Origin: Rhea pennata
Taxonomy: Eukaryota; Chordata; Aves; Rheiformes; Rheidae
Assembly: GCF_028389875.1 (NCBI RefSeq)
Contig: NC_084668.1
Location: 28,626,993-28,690,992, forward strand
Length of the DNA: 64,000 nucleotides
Reading direction: 5' to 3'
Shown here: piece by piece, positions 12,301 through 23,300 of the stretch
Position numbering within the stretch: position 1 is the first letter of the stretch
Layout: every line of letters begins with the position of its first letter
The notes under the pieces: generated by a model
The model's input: only the letters and a program-made list of their open reading frames with translations
What the model was told of the DNA's origin: nothing
Databases searched by the model: none
Made by a program: the position numbers and the translations under genes

Positions 12301-14755
12301 ACCTCAAGCTGTGCAATATCTGCTGGCTTGATGACCGAAAACATTCAAACTTGAATCTACTTTCTCCAACAGACTAGTTACATTGATCTTAAGGCAACAT
12401 AGACTTCAAGTAGAAACTGTATGCATGAAGAGTAAAACCTGAATATTAATGTATGCAGTATTCAGTACAATGAAATGTAATAAGGTTTGAGTTACAATTC
12501 TCACACCATAAAGCAGAAGCCTTATATTTACTTACTAGCTCTTTTGCAACTGAAATAATAAGCCCAGCTCTTGGTACCTGGCTAGAGTATGATGCAGCTT
12601 TAAGAATATTCTTATGCTGCAGTAAAAATCCAGACAAGTTTAAACTAGCTAATTAGCCGAGTTCCAGGCTGCACATGATACATTACTCTGGTGTCTGAGG
12701 TAGCTAGGTGCACTGAGTACAGCAGTAACTGCCACGTATGTATGACTTCAATCTCTAAGGGCTACAGATAACGGGTGTGAAGTTTGGTACCACCAGGATT
12801 TCTACCCTGCTACGCAATTTTACAGTGGACTTGAAAGTTACTAGTGCAATGACTGAATCTTGGTTTTTGTTTGTTTTTATGTAGAAGCATAACAGGTGTT
12901 TGGGTTCCTCTGCTGCGGAAACAAGGGAAGAACAAGGTGAACAAGGGATGATTGGGAGCCCAGCTTTGGTGCTGGAAACACTCTACTCCCTCCATGTCCA
13001 AACATAAACCACAAAGTCATGGTGATCCAAATAGTACAGGAACGCACATTGCTCAGTAGCTTTAAGCCTTACTTGTTGCTGCTGTTGCCACTTTCAAGTG
13101 ATGGGAAGGATAAAGGAGGGGTGCCCTGAAGGTATAACTCAGATGACTCTGTGGTGGGGGCAAGTAGAAACTATGACAAACTGGAAGTGCAGGTGATAGT
13201 CTTCCCAAGAAAAGTGAAAGGAAGAGAAATCCGGACTATACATGGTAAGTAGGCTTGCCCACTAGGAAAGCATAGTAAGCTTTTGGGTTGTGAGTGTTTC
13301 AGAAATTTCCTTTTTCTTCCCTAAAGAAGGAACAGAAGTTGACTATTAGAGCCCATTAATATTTGGGCATTAATTTTAATTATGTCAGTATTTTATTCCA
13401 GGAGATAACTTGGCTATTTTCTTTTGCTCTATAATAAATGTCAGTTAAGAAAAAGACTACTTAAAGCATGCACTTTTTGCTAGCAAGTGTTTTATTAGAA
13501 AAAGGGAGAGATCCTCATTCATTTGGAGATGAGCATCTTCAGAGCTAATTTTCATCATATAACAACTCATGCCCTATTGTTACTCATTTTATTTAATTCC
13601 ATATAAACCTGAGAAAGGAAAGATAGATATACCTTCAATCTTATTTTATGTAATACTATGTAAAATGGCCTCTCTGTTGGAATACTAATTTACTATCAGC
13701 CACTGAACTGTTCTTTATGACTGCTTGAACAGGACCAATTTTAGATCTATTGATTTATTCTGTTCTTTTAATATTGAGATAAAAGAAGAGTCAGTTAAAA
13801 AGCTTACAGATTGAATTAATGTTTTCATGATGCTAAGTGAATATAAGATACAGAATGCAATTCACTTAGGAAGCTGGTTACTGGGTAACTGGTTGCTCTG
13901 ATTTACACTCTCAAACACGATGGTCATCACAAATGCTTCAAAATAAAATGCACATTTTAACTAAGCTGGCTGCTTTTTCCACTGTTTAAATGCATATGCA
14001 TAACTTCAAGTAGCATCAATAAAAATATACATAAATGCACAGAGAAAAATGTATATATTTCCCTTTATTTTCCACTACAGCTCAGGTTATGGGTAAATAT
14101 ATACAGCACACACATATATGTATGTATATACATACCACATACACAAATGCTTTGTCGACTATAGCAACTTGTAGAATGTGTAGAAAGCAAAATGAGTAAT
14201 GCTTTGATCTGGCATCACTCAAGTCAATAACATGTCAACAATAATGTTTGATAACACGGTGTGAAAGTGTATCAAAGTAAAATGCGTTTGTGTGCTTTCC
14301 TTTTTTTAATCAGCTACAAAAAACATCCAAATTTATCCTAACTAGATACAATCCTAAAGAGATTGCAGAGTACTGATATGAAAGTATGTTTATAGTGTGT
14401 TACTGGAAATATTGCTCATTTTCTTAGAACAGATATTTGCAGCATTTCTGGAATATTGTTAAGGTCAAGCAAACAATTCCCTTTTCCTCTGCATAAGAAT
14501 TGAGGCCAATCTTGAACCTCATGTATATACTTCAATGCAGTGTTCTTCTTCACTCAAAAGTAAAATTTCATTTCTGTGAACATCAGACCTGTTCCAGATG
14601 CCACTTATGATACTGAAATTTTCCTGACTCAGTCATTCCTGAGTTCCAGTAGTGTAAGATCAGAATTGGACCTATTGCTTTGATGAGTGATAAAGCTGGC
14701 CTACAGTTATACAGAGCTCTGTGAACACATATTGTTCAGAAAAAGGTAAAAAAAA
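3380..14755. other. Long AT-rich intergenic region, no gene supported
   Basis: I find no recognisable coding exon, RNA gene or CR1 copy across this stretch. Open frames of up to about 107 codons (6381-6704 on +, 10153-10461 on -) do not resemble families I know, and the hydrophobic look of some follows from T-rich codons. Low-complexity tracts occur, including an A24 run at 5864-5887 and a TA/CA-rich patch near 14,098-14,140. The A24 run is flanked by the complementary octamers AAATGACC (5853-5860) and GGTCATTT (5904-5911). Confidence 0.55.
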
Positions 14756-14765
14756 AGAAAAAAAA

Positions 14766-14788
14766 TCACACACACACTCACTCACTCA

Positions 14789-14819
<31 letters not shown>
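14766..14819. repeat. Microsatellite (CA)n with (CTCA)n interruption
   Basis: A CA dinucleotide run is interrupted by CTCACTCACTCACTCA and then continues as an uninterrupted CA tract to 14,819. It is a simple sequence repeat, likely polymorphic in length. Confidence 0.95.
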
Positions 14820-17800
14820 CAGTTGACAAACACACCACATTCACTTCAAACTCTGCTTCCATGCATTTACTTCAGTGAATAGAGAGCTTGCCCGTTGTAC
14901 AAAAGACACATAAGAGGACATAAAAGGTCAGCTTAGCATGTGCCCAAATGTACACATAGATGATTCTTTTAAAGACAGAACATGATGGTACAGTCAATAC
15001 CATATTGGATCATGAGACAAAACACCTTTTTCTGTTGTGCTCCGATTGAATGCTTGTCCATTAGCCTGCTGGATGGATGACAATGTACAAGGCATTTCAA
15101 CTTGCTGTACCTTAATTATCCAATTTGTAGAATGGAGCCTGCTGCTGTAAAGCACTGGCAGATCAACTGATAAATAGTCAATGAAAAATGGATGTCACGT
15201 AAAAAATATACAGTGTTTCCACACTAAGATTCTCTCAAATGTAGACCTTTTGTTACTATTATAATTCCTTAGCTTTCCTACTCCTGTAGCTACTTAATTG
15301 GAACTTACTCAAGATACACGTAAAACATGTTAGGACATATATTATGTTTCTAATGATAGAGAAAGATTCAACAAAGTGCTTTAAGGAATATTTAAAATGC
15401 GCCCAAAAGTGCATCTTCAAACTTGGTTTTCATTCTCTTCGTGATTACTGGAATCCTTACACTGATAGAATTAGGTATATAGTAAACACAGTAGTTTTTT
15501 GCACTAGCGCTAACTTTTATGCCACTTAAGAAGACATTTGCTGCCATCTTTAGGAGTGTTTGTTTGCCTTATCCTACAATACACTGTTCTTTTCAGTATG
15601 GATGGAGTCATTACTGCAGATGGGAAGAATCAAATATATTCCACCACAGGTATAATAAAACAAAGCTAACTATGCCTTTTTCTCCTTGATAATTAGACCT
15701 GAGTGAAGCAATTCTGGTACTACAAAAAAGCTGAAATTTCATGTAATTACAGCAATTGGTTTGAAGAAGTCAGAATATTTGTTTTATTCCACATTTTAAA
15801 GCCATTTATACAGATTCTATTATTTCCAATACAGTCAAAACGTAAGAGAACATGGACTCCAGGACAGTATTTTCAGTATTGCTTAACCCACCCTGACTTG
15901 CAGTTTGTGAACATTTGCAATTATTCTGTAAATGACAGTAGAATTTGACTGTACAAGCTACACAAAGTTTTCTGGACAATTTACTTTGAACATGGGTAAA
16001 TTCTGACACCTTATGGCTGTTCTCGTAAATGACTTCGTGAATAAACATTCACTAAACATTCATTAGCAGAAGAAAAATGAGCAGTTTAAATACTATTCAG
16101 ATTCCTCTAAGTTAACTTACACACTCTCACACGCATTACTGACACTCAAACAAAATATCTTAGTGTCCTTCTGGTGAAGACTGAAGTCTTATTATACTCT
16201 TTTGTCCCCCTCCCGGATTCACCGGTAGTTTTCACATGCTATTTCTACCAAAACCATTGGCAGTAACGACAAACAGTGCCTTGTATTAGCACCAATCTTA
16301 TCACAGCCATTGCAGATCAAGTCAGACAGCACGTATGGCAAGTATTTACGCAGTACATGAGAACTGACTACATCTCTTTCTGGGATGTTACATCATACTT
16401 CTCCTCATTCTTCCCCTTTAGTGGGGACAAAGAGCTAAAAGTAGGTTTGGTTATAAAGGCAATTACCTGCTCTTTGGATTTTAAGAAAGTAGAGACCTGG
16501 AAAAAAAGGCATTAAGAAAGCAGAATATATTCTAAGGAAAAGTTAGGTTAGTATCTAAAAAAAAAACAAGAACAAAAACAAAAAACACTTTTAACACTTT
16601 TCACAAGGCACAGTTACTTTAAGCAGGTGTTTTGCGCTCTAAGACTTAATAAAAGGCACAAGCTAATGGGACAGGAAAGTGGGCACCCCAGTAGATGTAA
16701 CCGTGGAAAAAGAACTGCTGTAGGGATGGGGGAAATACTGCAAAAGTGTTTAACTGGAAGGCCTCATGAATTTATAAAAACACAAATGGAGAAACAGACT
16801 GTACAGAGTCAGTTTTGTCATACTGTCTGCAGAAGCACGTTAGTGTAATCAGACACCGTTGCAGAGATGAAGACAATTATTCCAGCCTTTTGGCTTGTCT
16901 TTTCAAGAGGTGTATCGAATTGCTGGTGCCAGTTTTTTAGCTAAGCACTGAAAAAGCAGTTGAACAAGTAGAATAGTTTGTGTTACAGATTTGTGGATGC
17001 AGATTTGTGGACTTTAAGTCTTGTGAGAACTGCTTTCTTGGTGAAACTGCCTGTTTTCTTGCTTCTGGTCCATGATATCAATTTCCATTTTTTAAATATG
17101 CTTTGGTATTAGAATATTTTTGTCCTTAGGTTGTATTAAACTACTAAACTTGGTGAGGAATACAGTAATATTTGCTGTGCAAAGCATGAAACTAGTAAGG
17201 CCTAAGCACCTTGCTCAAAATGAGAACGGAAATCTGTGTTATGGTTCCTAGAATAACCTGATCTAATAATCTTATATCAGTAACTAGTATTTTGCTACTG
17301 CTGGCTGGATTTTTGAGAAATCAAAAGTTGCCGGCTCTGGATAGCCTATGTCTGACTTCTGAAGACCTCCCTCTACACAACACCTTTTTTCAAAGCATTT
17401 TTTCTAATCATTCTAGATAAGGCAAGTCAGACAGCTTGCTAGTTCCAAAGTTAGCTTGCAGACAGCAAAGTTTTCCTGGTGCAGAAACTCCTCCGTATGT
17501 GGGGAGGAAAGAGAAAGTGCATGTCCATCTTGTGAAATCTAAGGAAAAGGGACACTAGCAGCATGATCACAGGCAACATGCATGCAAGCCATAGCACAAA
17601 GCAGAAGAAACTGTGCATGTCAAGGCTAAGAAACTCCACAGGAGGTAGCTGTACACAATTGGAGTCATTTGTGATTATTTGTGCCATTATTGGTGGAATA
17701 CAATCCCAGCCTTTGAAAGAAACCCCCTTTTCAAAGAAGATGAAGCGGATAAACTGAAAGCTTCTCTTCCCTGTGGCAGGCTGTCGCTGTTTCACACTAA

Positions 17801-17831
17801 AACCCTGACCCACTGTCTACCGCATAAAGTA
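14820..17831. other. Intergenic sequence, no gene supported
   Basis: No recognisable gene or repeat. The longest open frame is on the minus strand at 17451-17813 (120 codons, with one hydrophobic stretch read as FVLWLACMLPVIMLLVSLFL). I cannot assign it to a family, and it has no flanking gene structure, so it is not called as a gene. Confidence 0.5.
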
Positions 17832-17908
17832 TAGCATGCCTTCTGCACATAGAAAGACTGCTCATTTCTTTTAGCATGCCTTCACACATGGAAAGACTGC
17901 TCATTTAC
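17832..17908. repeat. Tandem duplication, about 40-bp unit, two copies
   Basis: AGCATGCCTTC recurs at 17833 and 17873, and both copies continue with CACAT(A/G)GAAAGACTGCTC and ATTT. The period is 40 bp and the copies differ at a few positions, so the duplication is not brand new. There is no apparent function. Confidence 0.8.
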
Positions 17909-18028
17909 AAAAGATGGTCTATTTAGCAAAGCTCCTCTGAACATTTGGCAGCTAATGTTTAAAGGTTTAAGCTCTTCCTAGTACCAAACTCTCTTCCTTT
18001 AAGCTCTAATGAACATGCGCCAATTTTC

Positions 18029-18478
18029 ATAGAATCACAGAATCATTTGGGTTGAAAAGAGCCTTAGGAGGTCTCCAGACCAAACTCCTGCTCAAAGAAG
18101 AGTCACCTGTGAGGCAAAACCAGGTTACTCATAGCTCTATGCAGTCTTGAAAACCTCCCAGAATGGAGACTGTGCAACCTCTCTACACAATCTGCTCCAC
18201 TGACTGCGAAAAAGTCTCTCCCAATATATCCAGTTGGAACCTCTCATTTCCGTTCATGCCCATCCTTTCTTGTCCTCCCGTCACGCATCACTGTGAAGTG
18301 CCTGGCTCCCTCTCCTGACAGCCTCCCCACGAAGGCTGCTATTATGTCTCCTCTAAGCTTTCTCTTCCTCAGCCTAAAGAAGCCTAAAGAAGCCCAGCTC
18401 TTCTCCCTCAGGCTCTTCTCAAAGGGCATGCGCTCCAGGCCTCTGCAGCACTTACTCATTTTCTTGGCCTGTCCTTAG
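18029..18478 (-). mobile_element. CR1 LINE, 5'-truncated 3' UTR copy
   Basis: The copy begins with ATAGAATCACAGAATCATTT and GGTTGAAAAGAGCC at its left end. It proceeds through CR1 3'-UTR-derived landmarks in reverse complement, for example a segment on agricultural-style phrases AAGTCTCTCCC, CTTGTCCTCCC, and CTGCAGCACTTACTCAT. The element therefore lies on the minus strand with its 3' end at 18,029. It is about 450 bp long and clearly diverged. It sits roughly 700 bp upstream of the ZC3H15 CpG island. Confidence 0.85.
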
Positions 18479-18479
18479 A

Positions 18480-19200
18480 GGAAGATCTATTTTTCAGCTG
18501 GCAGTGAGGGGAAAGATGATGACCACGCAGGTGACTAACTTCAAGTGTATCTGTCACTCAACTAGTTGAAGTAGACAGGGAGAGTAGGCTTTTCTCCTTG
18601 ACTTTCGGTCGTCTAGCTTGTAGATTCTCTAGCATGTTGTTTTAGAACTGATTCGATGGAAATCATTGCTGTTAATATGCAGCAAAGCGTCCTGTGACCT
18701 CTTACAGCAGTTGGCTTCCGCCTTCACAGAACGGGGTGACAGCAAAAACACAACTACGTACACGCAGGCATACGCTACTACCCTACCCACCTCTACACTC
18801 TCCCTCACGTACATACCCTGTGGGGGCAAACAGCGGCTCAGCAAGGAAGCGCTCTCTGAAGTCAAGCGGCACTATGGCGGGAGCTAGTCGTTATCTTACA
18901 TCCAGCTGCTCAAAACTCCGCCGGCAGCCTGTTCGCCTCCTGCCGCTTCTCCGAAAGCTTCCCCTTTGCCCTTACCAAGGCCGTGCAGCGCGCAGCGAGC
19001 CGCGGCGCTCGCAGGCAAGGCTGAGCCTTGTCCTGAACCTTCCCTGGCACTCTGCCGCGGCACGAACGCGTGCTCAGCTGTCACTCTGCACCTGCCTGGG
19101 CAGTGATTAAACTTCTCACTGCTTTCTTGAACCCATGGACCCATTCACTGGCAGGGATCAGGGCAGGCTGCCTCACAGGGCTACTGGCATTTCACTGAGT
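18480..19200. other. Upstream flank of the ZC3H15 promoter
   Basis: GC content climbs gradually from about 18,690. Open frames here on both strands (18694-19110 on +, 18896-19144 on -) read as alanine/arginine-rich protein with no recognisable domain and are most likely by-products of base composition. No repeat was identified. Confidence 0.5.
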
Positions 19201-19209
19201 TCAGGCTCT

Positions 19210-20300
19210 CGGCGGCAGCGACCTCAAACATCCCTGCTTGCCGCTTTTCCAGCAGCCTTTCCTATCCGATGGCGGCGATGACAAGCACGTCTCCACCCGG
19301 CTCCGGCCGCAGGCGCGCTTCGCCAGCGCTTCCAGGACCACCACGAGGCGATCGCTTCGGGGACAGACCGGCATCCAGCCCGCGCGCCACCCCGCCTCGC
19401 TCAACCACCTCCCGCGCCGCCGCGATGGCGGCTCCACGACCGTTACTGCCCACGGCCGCCTGCGCGCCCGCCGCGGACACCCGCGAGGCGCCTCTCCACG
19501 CTCCACACAGAGAGGCCGCGGCGCGCGCGCCGCCAGCAGCCCGCCCCACCCCGCCCTGCCCTCGCCTTCGCGGCGGAGAGCTGCAGCGCCGCGCCGCCGC
19601 CCCGCCCGCGGGAGCGCGCGCGTAGGGGCGCGGCCACCGCCCCGCCCCGCCCCGCCCCGCCCCGCCGGGGGGCGGTGCCGCCACCGCCCGCCCCGCTCTG
19701 TGACGTTTGTGCGCGCGCCCCGCCCCCGCCGCGGCGGCTCCGGGCGCTCTGCCTGCCGGGAGATAATTGGGCCCTCGCGCCCAGCCCGCCTACGCGTGCG
19801 CGTAGCGCCCTGCCCGGCCCGGCCCGGCCTTGCCTTGCCTTGCCTTCCCAGCGTGCCTCGCGGCCCCGCCGTTGGCGGCGACGCAGACAGGTTTCCGTCG
19901 CTCCTCCCCCGGTGGCGGCGGCGGCGGCGGCGCTGTCGCTTCCTCCGCCGCGCGCCTCCTCCGCGCGCGCGCGCTCCGGCCGCGGCCCTGAGAGAGCCCG
20001 AGCGGGAGCCGAGGCGGCCCCGCCCTCCCCGAGATGCCCCCCAAGAAGCAGCAGCAGCCGGCGGGGGGCAGCAAGAAGGCGGACCAGAAGAAGAAGGAGA
20101 AGATCATCGAGGTGAGGAGAGCAGGGCCGCGCCGCGCCGCGGCCTGCCGCTGCGCCCTGCCCCGGCCGGCCGTGCCGCCATGGTGCGCGGCGGCCCGGCT
20201 GCCCGCGGCGGCGGCGGCGGCTCCGCGGGCGCGCACCTGGCGCCGTGCTGCGGCCCCGCCCGGCGCCGCCGCTTCTCGGCCCCAGCGCTGCGCGGCTCTG
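19210..20300 (+). promoter_or_regulatory. ZC3H15: CpG-island promoter of ZC3H15
   Basis: A roughly 1.1 kb CpG-dense block surrounds coding exon 1 and has no TATA box at a plausible position. Visible elements are: tandem CCCCG pentamers forming GC boxes (19,639-19,666); a CRE-like TGACGTT (19,701-19,707); an inverted CCAAT box, ATTGG (19,766-19,770); YY1-type GATGGCGGC motifs at 19,268-19,276 and 19,424-19,432; and a complementary GCCGCCATGG inside intron 1 (20,174-20,183). A CCTTG pentamer repeat sits near 19,828-19,845. The transcription start cannot be fixed by eye; somewhere in 19,750-20,000 is plausible. The symmetric GC content would also permit divergent transcription to the left. Confidence 0.8.
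20034..20111 (+). CDS. ZC3H15: ZC3H15 coding exon 1
   Basis: Encodes residues 1-26, [12 protein letters not shown] through KEKIIE, and ends at GAG|GTGAGG in phase 0. It lies wholly within the CpG island. Confidence 0.96.
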
Positions 20301-23300
20301 GCAGATCACTGACAGCCGTGTTGTGCTGGTGCCTGCCGCGCTTCTTGGGCCGGGGAGTAGTTTGCAGCCTGCAGAGTTCGTGGCCAGAGCTGCCTTTGGG
20401 CTGCTTCTCGCTTTTTTTTCTGCTCCTTGCTCCTCTCCACTGCCTGCAGTGTTGGTACGTTTTCAGAGTTCAGCTCTCGGGCTCGGCTTGTGTTTCCCAC
20501 TAGGCTTAACACATACCCGTGCTTTTCAGATACAGTCTGGCCTGTGTGGTTACGCAAACGTTTTGTAGAAGTTTACGGATTAATCTTCAAGTTATTTGTA
20601 TTAGTGTTTTGTGTTCCATTTAATCATCCGAAGCTAGAGTCCATGGTGAAAATAGAATAAAAAAAAAAGTGAGAAATAAAGGTAACTTCACTTACTTATT
20701 TTGGTTAGAGATATGTTATTAGGACATCTTAGTCCTGTAAATCTTCCAGTAAACAGAAAAAATTACATTGGGACTATCAGAGAAGAACAGCTCTAGAAAA
20801 TTAGTGTTTGCCTGTATCTATTGCCAAGAAAGATAGTTGTTAATGCATATATATATATAATATGCAGAAGATGTGTATAATGCGAATGTTCCTTTAAATC
20901 TAGCACTGAGGGATATTGTTTCTGTATTCCTTCAGTTGGAAGCTTTACCTTGCACATGCTGTCTTTCCTCTCTGCTTTTAGTGTTGGCTTCAGTGTTTGC
21001 GATGTTCTTGCTGAACCCAGCAATGCAGGAAGTTTTGCTTTTTATTACAAAAAGTCATTTTGCAGCTGAAAGGAGAAAAACTTGCTTTGATTTTTGACTA
21101 AAAAAGCCTTGTTACATGATTCAAATAAGTTAATAGAGATTATATATTCTATGTGACACCTAGCACAAATCAAATATACGAATCATTACTTTATACTATT
21201 TGAGAAGTTTATAATTTTTCAAAATAATAAAAAAAAAAGACTAGCTGCTCATTTTATTACACGTGGGTAATAAAATGGAAATAAAAATGGGCTGATTCTG
21301 AGCAGGACAGGATCTCTACGACTTTTTTTCAAAGATTAAGAAATTATTATTTTATATTTTTTTATTGTTTGGTTTTCTGAAAGTGTGTTTGAATTAAGGT
21401 ATTATCATTGCATGAACATCTGTTAATAGTTCCAAAAAGGGGGGAGAGGGGAATATCAATATCTAACCAAAAGCATGGATACGTTTTAAATATAGGTATT
21501 CAGTTCCAAAGTATTATTTCTGTTCCGGATACTCATGTAAAAGGGGACTATCTTTTCTATTTATTTTGTTTTTATGTGAAAGGGAGTATCTTTATTTTTT
21601 ATGAAATTTTATTAAGTTTGATATAGAAACTCTGCCTCTCTTACTGAAGACATACACTGCGAATTGGTTCAAACAGTGTAAGTGGAAACTTACCAAAGTG
21701 GAGTTTAGGAATTACAAACTCCTTTATGGGTTTGACATAGGGGAAATATTTTCTTCAAGTAAGTAAAAATACTTGAAAATAAAAAGTAATATGTTGCATA
21801 TGGAAGCATTCATCTGTTCAACATTTATATAGGAATACCTGAAAATAAAAAGTAGTAAGCAATTTCAAGTTGAAAGGGGAAAGAGCAATATTTATGGCTA
21901 TTCTATCTTCATGTTGTTTCTCAGATATTTCCTGAAATGTAATGATTTAGTTACTTGGGTTGTGACAAAATGAAGGACCTGAAATCATTGTGTGGGTATA
22001 GGTACACATATATATGCCTCTATATATTTATTCACATATTAATGTGTATATATATTTCATATATATTTTATATATTTATTTAAAATACATGTTCACACTA
22101 ATATTTGACTCATGGAATAGTTCACAGGATCACAGAATGATTCAGGTTGGAAGGGACTTCTAGAGATCATCTAGTCCAACCCCCCTGCTCAAGCAGGGTC
22201 ACCTAGAGCGCACTGCATGAGATTGCATCCAGGCAGGGTTTGAATATCTCCAGAGAAGGAGACTCCATAGTATATCGCTCTCACAATAAAGAATTTTTTC
22301 CTACTGTTCAGACAGAACTTCCTGTATTTCAGTTTGCGCCCGCTACCTCTTGTCCTAGTTGAGGTTGGAAAGGACTGCAGGAGATCATCTCATCCACCCC
22401 TCCTGTGGAAGCAGGGTCAGGTGGAGCAGGTTGCTTAGGACTGTGCCCAGTTGACTTATAAATGGAGACTCCACGACCTCTGAATAACCTGCACCATCAC
22501 AGTGGAAAGAGTTTTTCTTACATTCAGATGGAATTTCTTATGTTTCAATTTGTGTCCATTGCTTTTAATGCTGTCATTGAGCACTACTGAGAAGAGTTTG
22601 GCTCCATCTTCTTTGTAGCCTCCTGTCAGATATTTACAAGTATTGGTAAGAACTGCCCTGAATCTTCTTTTCCAGGCTGGAAATCCCCAGCCTCTCCTTA
22701 TGAGAGATGCTCCAGTCCCATCATCGTTGTGGCCCTCTGCTGGATTCACTCCAGTAGCTTTGTGTCAGTCTTGCACCGAGAAGTGTGGAACTGGATGCAG
22801 CAGTCCAGATGTAGCCTCACCAGTGCTGAGTCTCTACTCAGACTCAAGAATCTCGTTCCTTGGAAGGAAGGATCACATTCCTTGACCTGATGGCAATGCT
22901 CTTTGTAATGCAGCCCAAAATACTATTGGCTAAGTTGCTGAACATGACCCAGTAAAGCACTTTGTGGCTTTTTGTCCACCAGGATCCCCAGGTCTTCCTG
23001 TGCAAAGTTGATCTCCTGCTAGTCAGCCACCAGCATATGTTAGCACATGGGGTAATACTTGCTGAACACAAGATCTGGGGATAAAAGTAGTAGCTCACAC
23101 AAGCAGTATTTACTCAAATTCTTTTGCAAAGCAAACTTTGGAGATTATGCAAGATTTCATGCACTCTTGCAGCATGTCTGAATATTGTCTGTCCTGTTTC
23201 TTGGGTTGCTTATTTTGCTAGAGGAGATGGTCTCTGTATAGCTGTAAAACCTGAGTGGAACAGTAAGTCTTTTGCAGTAAGAACTTAAACTTGTTCCAGC

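Noticed and set aside
19238-20503. A 421-codon open frame across the ZC3H15 CpG island, with others on both strands
   Set aside because: It is proline/arginine/alanine-rich, overlaps the true exon 1 in another frame, and has counterparts on the opposite strand. That is the signature of GC-rich DNA with few stop codons, not of a gene.
22844-23098. Minus-strand 84-codon frame in ZC3H15 intron 1
   Set aside because: It lies within the CR1 3' region and is repeat-derived, not a host gene.
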